A stretch of 64,000 bases of DNA from Cryptomeria japonica (Eukaryota; Streptophyta; Pinopsida; Cupressales; Cupressaceae), in contig NC_081412.1 of the NCBI RefSeq assembly GCF_030272615.1, positions 139,130,747 through 139,194,746 on the forward strand, in the 5' to 3' direction. Below the pieces are notes generated by a model that did no database searches, was not told where the DNA came from, and saw nothing but the letters and a program-made list of their open reading frames with translations. Below, one piece after another: positions 20,251 to 31,669 of the stretch; the stretch's first letter is position 1, and every line of letters begins with the position of its first letter. Made by a program: the position numbers and the translations under genes.

Positions 20251-22128
20251 TATAGTGTCCTAAGGGGTCATAGGACACAATATGACCCCTTAGGACACCA
20301 TAGGACCCATAACGACCCAATATGGTGTTATAAGGGGTCATATATTGTCCTTAGGGCTCATATAGTATCTCATGACCCCTTAGGACACCATATGACCCCT
20401 AACAACATCATATGGTGTCATAAGGGGTCATATGACCCATAACGACACTCTATAGTGTTGTAAAGGGTCATATTATGTTCTAAGGCATCATATGGTGTCT
20501 TAAGGGGTCATATGACACAATATGACCATTTAGGACACAATATTACCCATAACGACACAATTTGGCATCGTAAGGGGTCATATGGTGTCCTAAGGGGTCA
20601 TAGGACAATATGACCCCTTAGGACACCATAGGACCCATAACAACCCAATATAGTATCATAAGGGATCATATGTTGTCCTTAGGGGTCATATAGTATCACA
20701 TGACCCCCTAGGACACCATATGAACCCTAACGACACCATATGTTGTCAAAAGGGATCATAAGGGGTCATATGACCCTAACGACACCGTATAGTGTCGTAA
20801 AGGGTCATATTGTGTCTTAAGGGGTCATATGGTATTTTAAGGGGTCATATAACACAATATGACCCCTTAGGACACAATATGACACATAACAACACAGTTG
20901 GGTATCGTAAGGGGTCATAGGACACAATATGACCCCTTAGGACACCATAGGACCCATAACGATCCAATATGGTGTCATAAGGGGTCATATGTTCTCCTTA
21001 GGGGTCATATGGTATCCCATGACCCCTTAGGACACCATATGACCCCTAACAACACCATATGGTGTCATAAGGGGTCATATGACCCATAACGACACCGTAT
21101 AGTGTCGTAAAGGGTAATATTGTGTCCTAAGGGGTCATATGGTGTCTTAAGGAGTCATATGACACAATATGACCCCTTAGGACACAATATGATCCATCAT
21201 GACACAATTTGGTGTTGTAAGGGGTCATATGATGTTCTAAGAGGTCATATGACATAATATGACCCCTTAGGACACCATAGGACCCATAACGTCCCAATAT
21301 GGTGTCACAAGGGGTCATATGTTATCCTTAGGAGTCATTAGGTATCTCATGACCCCTAACGATACCATGTGGTGTCATATGACCCATAACGACACCATAT
21401 AGTGTCATAAAGGGTCATATTGTGTCCTAAGGGGTTATATGGTGTCTTAAGGGTTCATATGACACAATATGACCCCTTAAGATACAATATGACCCATAAT
21501 GACACAATTTGTTGTTGTAAGGGGTCATAGGACACAATATGACCCCTTAAGACACCATAGAACCCATAATGACCCAATATGGTGTCATAAGGGGTCATAT
21601 GTTGTCCTTAGGGGTCATATGGTATCCTATGACCCCTTAGAACACCATATGACCCCTAACGACATCATATGGTGTCATAAGGGGTCATATGACCCATAAA
21701 GATACTGTATAGTGTTGTAAAGGGCCATATTGTGTCCTAAGGGGTCATATGGTATCTTAAGAGGTCATATGACACAATATGACCCCTTAGGACACAATAT
21801 GGCACATAATGAAATAATTTGGTGTTGTAAGGGGTCATAGGACACAATATGAACTGTTAGGATACCATAGGAATTATAACGACCCAATATGGTGTCATAA
21901 GGGGTCATATGTTGTCCTTAGGGGTCATATGGTATCCCATGACCCCTTAAGACACCATATGACCCCTAACGACACCGTATGGTGTCCTAATGGGTCATAG
22001 TGTGTCATAAGATGGCAAGATGAACCATTAGTACAATATAAAAAGCAGTGCCAATACTACTTACAAAAATTTGACACTTAAGGGGTCATATGGTGTCCTA
22101 AGGGGTCATAGGACACAATATGACCCCT
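20251..22128. repeat. Palindromic satellite array of GGGGTCATATG units
   Basis: About 1.9 kb of units near 20 bases (GTGTCCTAAGGGGTCATATG and its reverse complement) in alternating orientation, so most neighbouring pairs form hairpins. A higher-order unit is marked by ACCCAATATGGTGTCATAAG-type sequence at 20314, 20643, 20962, 21292, 21572 and 21882, spacing 280-330 bases, about 5.5 copies. The array starts abruptly inside GA satellite and ends in TC repeats. Open frames within it are repeats read as protein. Confidence 0.92.
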
Positions 22129-22130
22129 TT

Positions 22131-22184
<54 letters not shown>

Positions 22185-22370
22185 TCCCTCTACCTCTCCC
22201 CTAATCTCTCTCTCTCTCTCTCTCTCCCTCTCTCTCTCTCTCTCCCCTAATCTCTCTCCCTTTCCCCCCTCTCTCTCTCTCTCTCCTAATCTCTCTATAT
22301 CTCTCTCCCTTCCCCCTCTCTCTCTCCCCCCTCTCTCTCTCTCCCCCCTAATCTCTCTCTCCCTAATATC
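22129..22370 (+). repeat. TC microsatellite
   Basis: (CT)n with CCCTAATCTCTC interruptions, purine-rich on the minus strand, that is, the opposite orientation from the GA block on the other side of the palindromic array. Confidence 0.95.
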
Positions 22371-23324
22371 ATATACTAATATATTTATAAATTAATATAT
22401 TGTATATTAATATATTATATAGTAATATATTAATAAACAATAGATTAATTATGTGCAAATTTAGTTATTGAATTTACATATTAAAATCGGATATCCAATT
22501 TTTGTTGTACAAATTTCAAATTTTGGCTCGGGTTTGCTTTGGGATTTGGCTTGGAAGTGACAAGCCTAGAAAGTCAACTGGAAAAACGTGTTTTTCAGTA
22601 TTCCTTGATTTTTTAGACTTTACATTGGTGGTTGATGACCTTTTTTATAGCCAAAATTGATAAAATGAAAAGGGTTTTTTAAGGACATTATCAACTTTCC
22701 AACAATATAAGGCTTGTCTTATTTTGACTTTAATAAATAATTATTATTTATTTTCTGATTGAATTCTGACAAAAGTCCTGATTGATAGACTGATTGAAAA
22801 ACACTCATAACTTCCAAACGGTATAACATTTTTTGAATCCGAAATATGTGTCACATCCTATGTTTTATCTAATATAGAGAAAAATTTTAAAAAATTGAAT
22901 TTCATAAGGTTTTGACCAAGTTAAGGTGGTGAGACATAGGAGTTTCTGAATTTCTAAAAAGCTGTAGTAAAAAATTCATAAATAATTATTTAAAATATAA
23001 AAAAATATGTGTCACATCTGGACATGAGTCTTATACTTATATTATAAATCTTATAAAAAAATATTATGATTTGATTGTGATTAGGGTGGTCAGACATATG
23101 CCTACTTCTTATCTTTTTCTTGAAATTTTAGTATGACTGCATTGAAATTTGAAATTTTCATCAAATAGGATTTTGTTTTTTCCTAAAAAGCAACTAGTAG
23201 CTTAGAAACTAGATTCAATTTTCTATAGATTCTCTTCTTACATATTTTAAAAATAATGTTCATAACTTATTCAAATTTTCATGTCAAGTTGCATAACTTT
23301 GATTTTCTGAAATTTCATTGCCAC
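22371..23324. other. AT-rich DNA without a supported gene
   Basis: Starts with an ATTAATATATT-rich run (22370-22450). The phrase ATATGTGTCACATC occurs twice (22845 and 23006) in similar context, suggesting an old internal duplication of about 160 bases. No coding pattern. Confidence 0.45.
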
Positions 23325-24041
23325 TTAAGGGCCTATTTTGGCACACCATGATCCTGCACATACCCAGAAATGGGAAGGTGACCCATTGATAATGACCTCC
23401 ATGGAAACCGTGGAGATAAGCTGCCAAATGAGACAAATAACCTTACCAGAAAAGCCAAAAGCAATAAGGACTCTCTTTAGGAGCGCCCAATCCACCCTAT
23501 CATAAGCGTTAGCAATGTCCAGTTTGAGAAAGAAACCTTGGGCCTTAGATACTGTCAGGGAGTGGGAAATCTCAAGAACAGTGATAATAGAGTCCAAAAT
23601 CTGCCTTCCTAGAATGAAGTCATTATGGTGAGGCACAATCAAAAGGGGTAGGATTTTCAACAGTCTAGAAGTCAAGATCTTGGAGATGATTTTATAAAAG
23701 GAGTTGCATAGGCTGATAGGTCAAAAAGCATCCAGAGAATTATCCCCCTACTTTTTCGGAATGAGGACAATAAAAGTGGCATTGAGTTCCTTAATTAATG
23801 ACCTGGCTCCAAAGAATTCTTTGATAACACTAGAAACATAACTCTTAACAATATCCCAAAAGGTGTGAAAGAAAAACATTGGAAAGACATTTGGGCCGAG
23901 AGATTTATTACCATCAAAGGAGAAGACAACAACCTTAATTTCCTCATTTGAGGGGATAGCAACCAACATTCTATTCTGATGAGTAGACAACACCCTAGGA
24001 ATGGACTCCTCCAAAGAATTATGGGTTTCTAGATCTAGCAT
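23325..24041 (-). pseudogene. LINE reverse transcriptase, N-terminal half
   Basis: The 24041-23748 frame ends NATFIVLIPKK, the conserved entry to LINE RT, after a GPNVFPMFFFHTFWDIV stretch (usually GPDGF). The next frame (23675-23325) has FFLKLDIANAYDRVDW, RT motif A with the first catalytic Asp, followed by LLKRVLIAFGFS and VIINGSPSHFWV. The sequence loses similarity at a degraded RQG-PLS region near 23330, so the second catalytic Asp pair is absent. A shift and stop near 23735-23676 separate the two frames. Confidence 0.85.
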
Positions 24042-24362
24042 AGGATCAACCTTGAGAAGCTTCTCAGAAAAAAAAAAATCAGCAGTCGCTTCATTGATCC
24101 TGTCTTCTCACTCTAGCTTAATACCATTACTAACAATGTGGTCAATTCTGTTAGCAACTCTCTATTTCAGAGTAGTAATGTGAAAAAATCTAGTATTTAT
24201 GTCTCCAACATTAATCCATAAAGATCTCAACCTCTGCCTCCAGAAAGTTTCCTCTCTTGAAATAATACTATGATACTTCAAAAGAATGTCACTCTCTCCA
24301 GCAAAATTATCACCAACATAGCCTTCTCTTTGGATTCATTCTTGGATTAAGTTGAGATCTTC

Positions 24363-24900
24363 CTAAAGGGTCGATTTCATCACGAACATGCCTCCAAATG
24401 TCTCCTTATTCCATTTTCTAACCCTCTCCTTCACAATTTTGAGTTTTTTGGCCACACAAAATAGTGCAGTACCCTTGATTTTTGCATCCCACCAATTCTT
24501 CACACAACTCTGCAAGCTGGGATGATAAAGCCACATTTTTTCAAATCTAAAAGGGAGCTTTCTTTTGCCTCCTTTAGGCTCGACTATAAAACTTATAGGA
24601 AAATGATCAGATCCAACTCTGGACATAGCTTTTAAGGAACAATAAAAATGATGCAACCAAATTGTAGAAATAATGGAGTGATCCAATCTAACTTGTATAA
24701 GCCCATTCCTACCCTTCTATTGGTCCAGGTATAAGTAGCTCCAGAAAGATCTAAATCAATGAGATACTAATAAAAAATAAACTCTACCAAATCCCGTTTG
24801 TTGTCCATTTGGATTTGGGATCCTCCAAACTTTTTAGAATCTTGAAGAGGATTATTAAAATCCCCCATAATAAGCCAAGGAGTATTAGAGTAGTTTCTTC
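24363..24900 (-). pseudogene. LINE endonuclease domain, C-terminal half
   Basis: On the minus strand WLIMGDFNNPL near 24848-24880 matches the GDFN motif of APE-type endonucleases; GATYTWTNRRVGMG follows, then LDHSIIST and SDHFPI (near 24600), the catalytic SDH. Frameshifts near 24690-24790 break it. The protein would nick target DNA for target-primed reverse transcription. Confidence 0.8.
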
Positions 24901-26035
24901 GGAAAGAAGAAAGACTTGCCCAAAATCTCCTTCTAGAAACCTTATTATTTGGCGCATAAACATTAGATAAAATCCAAGAAAAAACATGTCTTCATCAAAC
25001 TCAATCTCATCAAGGCTAATATTCTCTTTCTCAAATCTACCATGTTCATCCTTTGGAAATTGCATTGTTTCCAGAATGATAATATTTTGATCTAAAGCTA
25101 AGAGAGTACCATTGGAGTTATGGGCATTCAGGAACCCTAGATCCAAACCAGCAAAAGACAAGACCAAAACATGAGAGGATTGACGATCCTTAAAGTTATA
25201 GATGGGGCCATTCTCCTCAGCATCAAAATCCAACCTATAACAAGATCCTGAATCAATGGAAGTGATCAACCCTCCATCCTCAAAATCTTCCCTCTTTTCC
25301 ATTGCATCGCTGCCAATCTTATTGTCATCCTTAACCTGCTTAGGAGCACCCTCCTGAGAAGCAATCACAACTTGGTCCTTCTCTATAGAGTCACTTATAT
25401 TATCATCCTTATCCTGCTTAGGAGCATTCTCCTGAGGAGTAATCACAACCCGGTCCTTCTTTATAGAGTCACTTATATTATCATCCTTATCCTGCTTAGG
25501 AGCATTCTCTTGAGGAGTAATCACAACCCGGTCCTTCTTTATAGAGTCGCCCTTCAATCTATTGTCAACCATAACCTTCTCAAGAGCCTCCATCTGATGG
25601 TAAGTCACATCCTGCACAATCTCATTGGAGTCGCTCTTCTTACCTTCTTGTGGATCCATAGCATGATCAGAGGAGACCTCATCCACCTTGTTCACCTACA
25701 GATTTCCCTATTCCTCAACCACCTTAGACTTAGGCTTCCAAACCCTAGAGCCATGAGTTTTGGGCACGTCTTTCTTACTGTTTTGAGGTTATTTCTTCGC
25801 CCAATGTCCAACTTTTTTGCACACAAAGATGACAAATGGTAGCGACTCATATTCAATAGTCTGGACAAGCGACCCCAACTTAGAGACAAGTTCAACTGAG
25901 GTAGGAAGGTCCTTGGATTGACTAATCCCCACACATAAGCGGGCATACACCATTCTTTTTCTAGCCGCAGTCATAGGATAGATCAAGAGGAGTTCACCAA
26001 AACCTCTAGCAATACCCTTAAAGATATCCTCGTGC
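24784..26035 (-). pseudogene. LINE ORF1 fragment with zinc-knuckle remnant and repetitive linker
   Basis: The upstream frame (25986-25789) reads KRMVYARLCVGISQSKDLP and YESLPFVIFVCKKVGHWAKK, the end of a DUF4283-type domain and a CCHC knuckle in which the first Cys has been lost, typical of plant LINE ORF1. After a frameshift, 25695 onwards is an acidic linker with 26-residue repeats, then NGPIYNFKDRQSSHVLVLSF. The protein would be the RNA-binding partner of the LINE. Confidence 0.7.
25309..25542 (-). repeat. 78-bp tandem repeat within LINE ORF1
   Basis: Three units of 78 bases (boundaries near 25387 and 25465), the last two nearly identical and the first more diverged. It encodes a 26-residue unit (core KKDRVVITPQENAPKQ) and keeps the reading frame. 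Confidence 0.85.
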
Positions 26036-26882
26036 CAGTATTATAGGATAGTTAAATCAATATATTTTCTTCTATTTATCAATTATTGTATCATTAACAT
26101 TATTCTTTTTATTAAATATTAATAATTTGATATTCATATAAATGTCAAATTCAAATTAAGAGTTTTGTTAGCATATTATTATAATCCATCCTTTGTTAAA
26201 ACATGATTTAAAAAATTTGGAGTTAATTCTAATTAAAATTTATATTATAAAATAAAAATTATTATCACCTATTGTAAACAATTTCAATTTGATATACAAA
26301 CCTTAAAAGGAAATCAAATATATTAATTAAATTTAAACACTTTCAATGATATTTCATTTGAAAATATAACTCTATAAAAAGGACTTGAGATTTATGGATT
26401 AAGGCTTTAGGTCAATACAAAATCCTTTAAATCCTATGTTTTGATTTCCTTGGTCAGCGTATTAATAGAAATTTAATCCTCTTTTATGAATCTCGTATGA
26501 ATGTGAGAGTAAACAAAAAAAAAAGACTAGATTGAAGTTAGGATGTTGAGATTGCCCTGGACAAGAGTCATTTCCACGACACAAAATAGACAACCATTTT
26601 CAGAGTTTCTGTGTAATTTCAAAGATTTTGTTCTAATTTTTGCCATGTAATTTTCTACATGGGAGGAACAAAGAGGAGAATTTTTTGAACGGAGGAAACA
26701 AACTACTACGGGATCACAAACGGGAATAGAAACGGAGAAAAAAACAGTTACAGAAACGAAATCCCACAAAAACAGAAATGTTGAATGACAAGGAATGAAA
26801 AATTTCAGAAAAAGTGGGGTCCACAGGCTTGACACTCTAAGCGTCAACGCTTAGAGTGTGCCGGTTAAGCCAGGCTAGAATC
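26036..26882. other. AT-rich DNA with a perfect hairpin, no gene recognised
   Basis: The first 500 bases are AT-rich and featureless. At 26832-26859 two 13-base arms (ACACTCTAAGCGT and its complement) face each other across a 2-base loop. A minus-strand frame (26847-26527) has no recognisable family. Confidence 0.5.
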
Positions 26883-27190
26883 CACTTCCTTGTGCATCAT
26901 ATTTTGATTCTTCATTTTCTACAAACACTTGTTGAAATAATCCCTTTGATTGTTGTAGCTTCTCATCAACTATAAGATGTTTGGTATTTATAAATTCCTA
27001 ATGCACAAAGGTTATACTCATGCCCACTCACATTAATGCTCCTAATCCAATAGACTTATTCCCAATGTCCACAAATACATCAATGCCACCATCAAAGCAC
27101 AAAATGGCAACTCAAAATCCATCAACTACATCTGAACATCTGAACAGTTAAGGCCATCTCTTCAAATACCTCATATATAATGGGTTCCAT
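26883..27190 (+). repeat. Dispersed repeat, copy 1
   Basis: About 300 bases in direct orientation match 54209-54500 closely (for example AATAATCCCTTTGATTGTTG and GATGTTTGGTATTTATAAAT in both). Copy 1 continues at its right end where copy 2 is interrupted by the LTR of element G. The repeat could be part of an unclassified element or a duplicated segment. Confidence 0.8.
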
Positions 27191-27589
27191 AGGAATGGCT
27201 CCCACTACTTGAGACTTCCTCACAATTTCTACTGATAAGTGTAGCTTGTAGATGCAAACTTCGGTGCATATTCAAAACCATCAAGTAGCTTTTGGATATC
27301 TTATTCTTTCCAATGTAACGTCTTTTGACTACCAAAGCTTATTGTCATTTACTCTCAACAAATAGTTACATTCTCCATCCATTACATGGAAAAGATTTGT
27401 GATTTTGGGGGGAGGAAACCAAGTTCTTTAAAAAATATGAATAGACCAGCAATTTGGTTCCCAAACTTCAATTATTTCCAGCAACAATCACAATTACAAT
27501 GTAAGCACCATGTTGCATTAACTTAATAATATGGTCAATCACTTTATTATCCCCTTATATATGGTGACCATCCGCGTAAGAGTTCCATT
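27191..27589 (-). other. Sequence with weak coding-like character, not assigned
   Basis: Minus-strand stretches such as WFPPPKITNLFHVMDGE and VVGAIPMEPIIYEVFEEM are broken by many stops. They could be a decayed gene downstream of the F-box fragment, but I cannot name a family. Confidence 0.25.
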
Positions 27590-28050
27590 TGCATTGAATG
27601 TTACGAGTGAAACTCGCTCTTCTATTGCATGAACATGTCCAATGTTTAGTAAATGTATAATTTCATAAAAATTTGAAGGTATAAACTTGTGCCTTGAAAT
27701 CATAGCAAATTCATTAGACTCCTGCACTCAACATTTTTTCTTCCTTGATCCTCCGCTTCTGTTGAATTGAATTACGTCAAGAGAATGCAGCACCCATGAG
27801 TGTCATTCACTCCCTACCTTTGCCATTAGTGCTACGCCTGAAACTCTGTTCATCAAGCAATAGAATTGTATCATGCCAAGCATGTAATGGGTTTCTAGAT
27901 TGCCGCCATCATCACATTTGATGCCACAGAACAAAACCTTTTGCATGCAAGTTTTGCATTGACAAGATCCGGTAGTTAGGTTGCAGAAGAGCCAAGAGAA
28001 ACCAGTGTTGAAATGAGGAGATCATCAGGAAGAGCATTGAAACAATCTCC
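27590..28050 (-). pseudogene. F-box / Sel1-repeat (MYND-type family) pseudogene fragment
   Basis: Minus strand from 28050: FNALPDDLLISTLVSLGS and LVNAKLACKRFCSVAS are a clear F-box. After a deletion of about 30 residues and a shift it continues HYMLGMIQFYCLMNRVSG, ALMAKVG and LHSLDVIQFNRSGGS, then GHVHAIEE further down. This order matches plant F-box proteins with Sel1-like repeats and a C-terminal MYND finger (At1g67340/At5g50450 type), from memory of that family. The MYND finger was not found. Stops and shifts make it a pseudogene. Confidence 0.75.
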
Positions 28051-30166
28051 TTCAAGAAGGTTGATACAAACCAGGAAATGTGTCAGATGATAAATAACTT
28101 CCTCTTATGATACGCATCTCACATGGCCAAACCCTAATGGGCTTGAAAGCTGCCCCCTAAGAATTTTCAATGATAAGTAAAGACAGTCAAAGATGAAATA
28201 TCGCAACTAAGAAACATTTCACAGCTCACACTCAACCCCTCTGTTTCATAGTTGCCAATTTGCACACCATTACCATGTGGATGGTGGCGGATGGTGGCAA
28301 TCTTATTGCCATAAAATTTCATAACGTAAGTTTGAACTTTGTTTGACTTTTACATCTAAGAAATGTTAAAAAAAAAACATTTATTTTTTATGTGCTAGAA
28401 GATTTGAACTGAGTATCATTTAGATACTTACAACATAAATTTTACCATTAAATTAAATATCTTAAAATATTTAATATATTAAAATAAAATATTTTACACC
28501 TTGAAAGCTTGTAATTCACTCTTCCCCTTACCTTTTTGAAATTGCAGCTATTTAAATAAATAAATTAAAAAAAAAAAAAAACACACCGTAGATGGCTAGA
28601 AATATGACTGGCAACTTTTTCCTAAATTATTACTTTACCAACAAGCCAGAACAAAACCATGGTTAACCATTTGGTCATGTGTCATGCTTAATGCATCGAG
28701 GGTGAAAAGACACTCGAAAGAACATTAATCCATGTGGGAAAAGAAAATGAATATGGAGCGCTTGGAGTAGCATCCCTAATATGTTCTATCACCAAAAGAG
28801 GCTCATCAGAACTTTGAAATCATTTCACACCTCCTGCTCGTGAAATTGTGAAATCCCTTATGTGGCCACTTAATACTTTGAATACTTTGAATCCGCTATA
28901 ATATGTCGTTAGGAACATTTATTACGACCATCACATAAGAATTCAAAATAAATGGGTGTTTGACTTCATTAAATATATTCCCTTTGCTCACTTTGCAGAG
29001 GAGAGAAACTATTATCACTTAGCCTATTTTAAGGCAACGGACTAAATTTTTAATCCCTTGTACACATTGGGCCCTGGGAACCCAACTAATTTGTTTTTGT
29101 TTTCATATCAGATCACCTCCAACCATGATGAAACTAAAACGATAAGAAAATGAGGCCACATTAATAATTGGGTCACTAGCAGAAAAAAAAATTTGGAACT
29201 TTTTTCTGGACTCTTTTAGACCTATTTGTGATCATGCACACAAATTAAAATATGCATCAAAACTATTCTATGAGCCACGAAACTGAGTAGGAATACTCAT
29301 GATATTCTATAGAAAATTTTCACCAAAGGAATTTGCATGATGATGACCAGGTCATGAAATTTTTAACTTAGAAGTTGATGGGCCATCCTACCGCAACAGG
29401 GAATGAAAACTAATTTGCCACATAACTAAGCAACACTAGGTGCTGCAAATATGCAAAGATGAATGCTTCAACGAAGGATGGTGAGAATTCAGAAATGCTC
29501 CAGACTTAGACCAGGACCCTTATCCATTGGATAGTTCTACAACTGCTCCAATCTACACTGAGCTAAAAATCAATTGCTCAAACCTCATTTGGTGGCCCCA
29601 GACCACCAAAAATGAGACAACAATATTTACCCCTATCAAACACCTGATTCTTAGTTGAATTACTCAGACCTAATCTGAAAAACACCACTGTAATTCGACT
29701 GTTCGCAAATAATATTATTTTTTCTTGGATAAAAGATCATAGGTGTAAACTATATTATATTAGTATTAAAAGAAGGATTACATTCTGATGTTGTAATTTT
29801 GAAATTATTGAGAAGAGGTTTATTTAGCCATCCATCAGGCAACATAAAAAGTTACTAACTGTAATCAATATCATGAAGGGAATCCGTTCATCCCTCTAAT
29901 CTAGTGTAAAGACAAAAAACATGAGTTTTGTTTTATACATTTGAGATTGAGGGGAATTTGTCCTCCCTCTAGAACCACCTGACTGAGACATACTATGATA
30001 ACATTATATATACTGACAAAAAGACCTTATAAGATAGCTATGATATATTACATTGAAACCAAAACAGGGATCTTTGATGCTACTAATGTTTAAACTAGAA
30101 TTCATGACAGCCCTAAAATCACCCACAAGAAAACGTAGACAAAAATAGGGTATTAGTTTACCATCT
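28051..30166. other. AT-rich DNA, nothing recognised
   Basis: About 2.1 kb without protein-like frames or paired repeats. Short A-runs (28567-28582) and a doubled ATGGTGGC at 28282-28297 are the only features noted. Confidence 0.5.
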
Positions 30167-30401
30167 TTAGTTTGTCTCCATGTCTGCTTCTGAGTTTGAG
30201 GACTGCCCGTCCTGTTCATTTTCTTCTACACCTTTCAAGAGGGGGTTGTACAGGCACACTGGAGGATTCTTCTTGTGGGTTCTAAGCAGGAGTACATCAA
30301 CTTTTGTTGTAATATTTTCACATAAACTCTGGCCCAATTCTAGTTTGTATGTATTGAGGGCCAGATTGAGCTCAGTTTCATCTTTGTCCGAGAATGATCT
30401 T
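30167..30401 (-). other. Exon-like unit, copy 1 (possible terminal exon)
   Basis: 78 open codons on the minus strand preceded by a splice-acceptor-like GTGTGTGTACTCGATACTTAG-type site and ending at TAA 30167-30169. The peptide has SFSDKDETELNLALNTYKLE and ends in an acidic tail NSEADMETN. I do not recognise the protein. Coding is supported by the near-identical duplicate at 30457-30624, which also keeps the frame. Confidence 0.4.
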
Positions 30402-30672
30402 CTAAGTATCGAGTACACACACAAAAAAAAAACTTGAATTTTTGTCAAAATGAACCTTCAAGAGGAGGTTGTACAGGCACACTGGAGGATTCTTCTTGTG
30501 GGTTCTAAGCAGGAATACATCAACTTTTGTTGTAATATTTTCACATAAACTCTGGCCCAATTCTAGTTTGTATGCAATGAGGGCCAGATTGAGCTCAGTT
30601 TCATCTTTGTCCGAGAATGATCTTCTAAGTAGCGAGTACACACACAAAAAACTTGAATTTTTGTCAAAATGA
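30230..30672 (+). repeat. 223-bp tandem duplication
   Basis: Two direct copies with a period of 223 bases (GTACAGGCACACTGGAGGAT at 30248 and 30471), very similar over their whole length. The junction AAAATGAACCT recurs a third time at 30666, marking the end of the duplication. Confidence 0.93.
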
Positions 30673-30733
30673 ACCTCCAACTAAAGCTTTACCTTCGTGA
30701 AGGTTGTAGCCCTGGATGGCTAGGCTGAGAGAG
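30457..30733 (-). other. Exon-like unit, copy 2, and a small upstream exon candidate
   Basis: On the minus strand 30624-30457 repeats the copy 1 frame for 56 codons and has an acceptor-like CTTAG before it and a GT after it. A 41-base candidate exon (30733-30693) upstream has TTGCAG before and AAGGTAAAG after, and joins in frame over a 68-base intron. The 55-base gap between the two main units is short for a plant intron, so the model is tentative. Confidence 0.3.
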
Positions 30734-31669
30734 CTGCAAGGAAAGAATTCTTCATGGGCATAATTGACCACCAACTCAATAAACCATATGACTTTAGCAG
30801 ATCCATAGCACTGGATAGAAATATGCTTGCAACTTGGGTAGGATAGAGGAGCCGAGGATATGCTTCTAGAATTCTATTATCCACAACACATCTAAATGTA
30901 TTTTTTACTCTCACACATTAGTCATTACAGGAGAAATCTTACCGAGTATTTGAGGAGTGAATTCCCCAGACTATGGATATTCGCAACTCGAGATAGGAAG
31001 TGAAATCCTCTTGTTGAAAGGAGAAATGCCCATTTTTCTGCTACTTAAAATTGAAATCCTAGAAATTATTTCACAAATGAAAAGCAATAGACACCAAAGA
31101 CTTATGCATAAGGGATGAAAAGTGCTTGCTTTAAATATAAAGACAGAAAACTGAAATCTAATGAGAGTAGTCTCCTCAGAATTTGAATGATAGGTCATTA
31201 TGATTCATTGAGAAGCTCTGTCTAGCATATTATTTTGTAACCTTAGTGATAGAGCTCAATCTGCTGTGTATTTTTCCCATGTGTTGTAAGGAATGCAAAA
31301 GGAACCAGCATTTCAAATTTTTGATGTCATTAAAAGCTCCCTTTTGATAAAGTGATGGCATAAATCTTGCTTTAATAAATCTTGTGGTACGAATCTCCTC
31401 CATTTGTTCAAAATAATGATAACATTGTACTAGTATCATTCTTAATCAGCATGCTTGTGGTCTACCTCAACACATCCACTTGATTGTTTGTTGAACTTAG
31501 GAGGTGCCTCGGTGTACAAATCTAGCATCATCTCAATCAGGTTAGACATCATGAATAAGATTGCAAAATTCCTGAGGAAATTTTCCATGGAACTTGTTCC
31601 CACTAGTAGAAGATCACATCATACTTCTTTTAACTAGTCCTGCACAAAATAAAAAAGTTAGATTTTAGA
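30734..31669. other. No supported gene
   Basis: Short frames on both strands (30914-30720 minus, 31439-31230 minus, 31455-31637 plus) have no recognisable domain. Confidence 0.45.

Larger units (their letters stand above)
23325..26035 (-). mobile_element. Truncated L1-type LINE
   Basis: Reading the minus strand from 26035 to 23325 gives, in the right order, the C-terminal part of a plant LINE ORF1, an APE-type endonuclease and the first half of a reverse transcriptase. Both ends are missing: the 5' end starts inside ORF1 and the 3' end stops just after the RT segment before the catalytic YxDD region. Several frameshifts separate the pieces, so it is dead. No poly(A) tail or target duplication was found, consistent with later deletion or rearrangement. 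Confidence 0.85.

Noticed and set aside
18517..20341. Long minus-strand frames in the GA block
   Set aside because: Low-complexity translation of purine repeats; no start context or domain.
20251..22128. Possible CRISPR-like or tandem-gene array
   Set aside because: Units alternate in orientation, have no unique spacers and show a satellite-type higher-order period; the setting is a plant genome.
25372..25842. Plus-strand frame of 156 codons
   Set aside because: Shadow of the LINE ORF1 repeat on the opposite strand.
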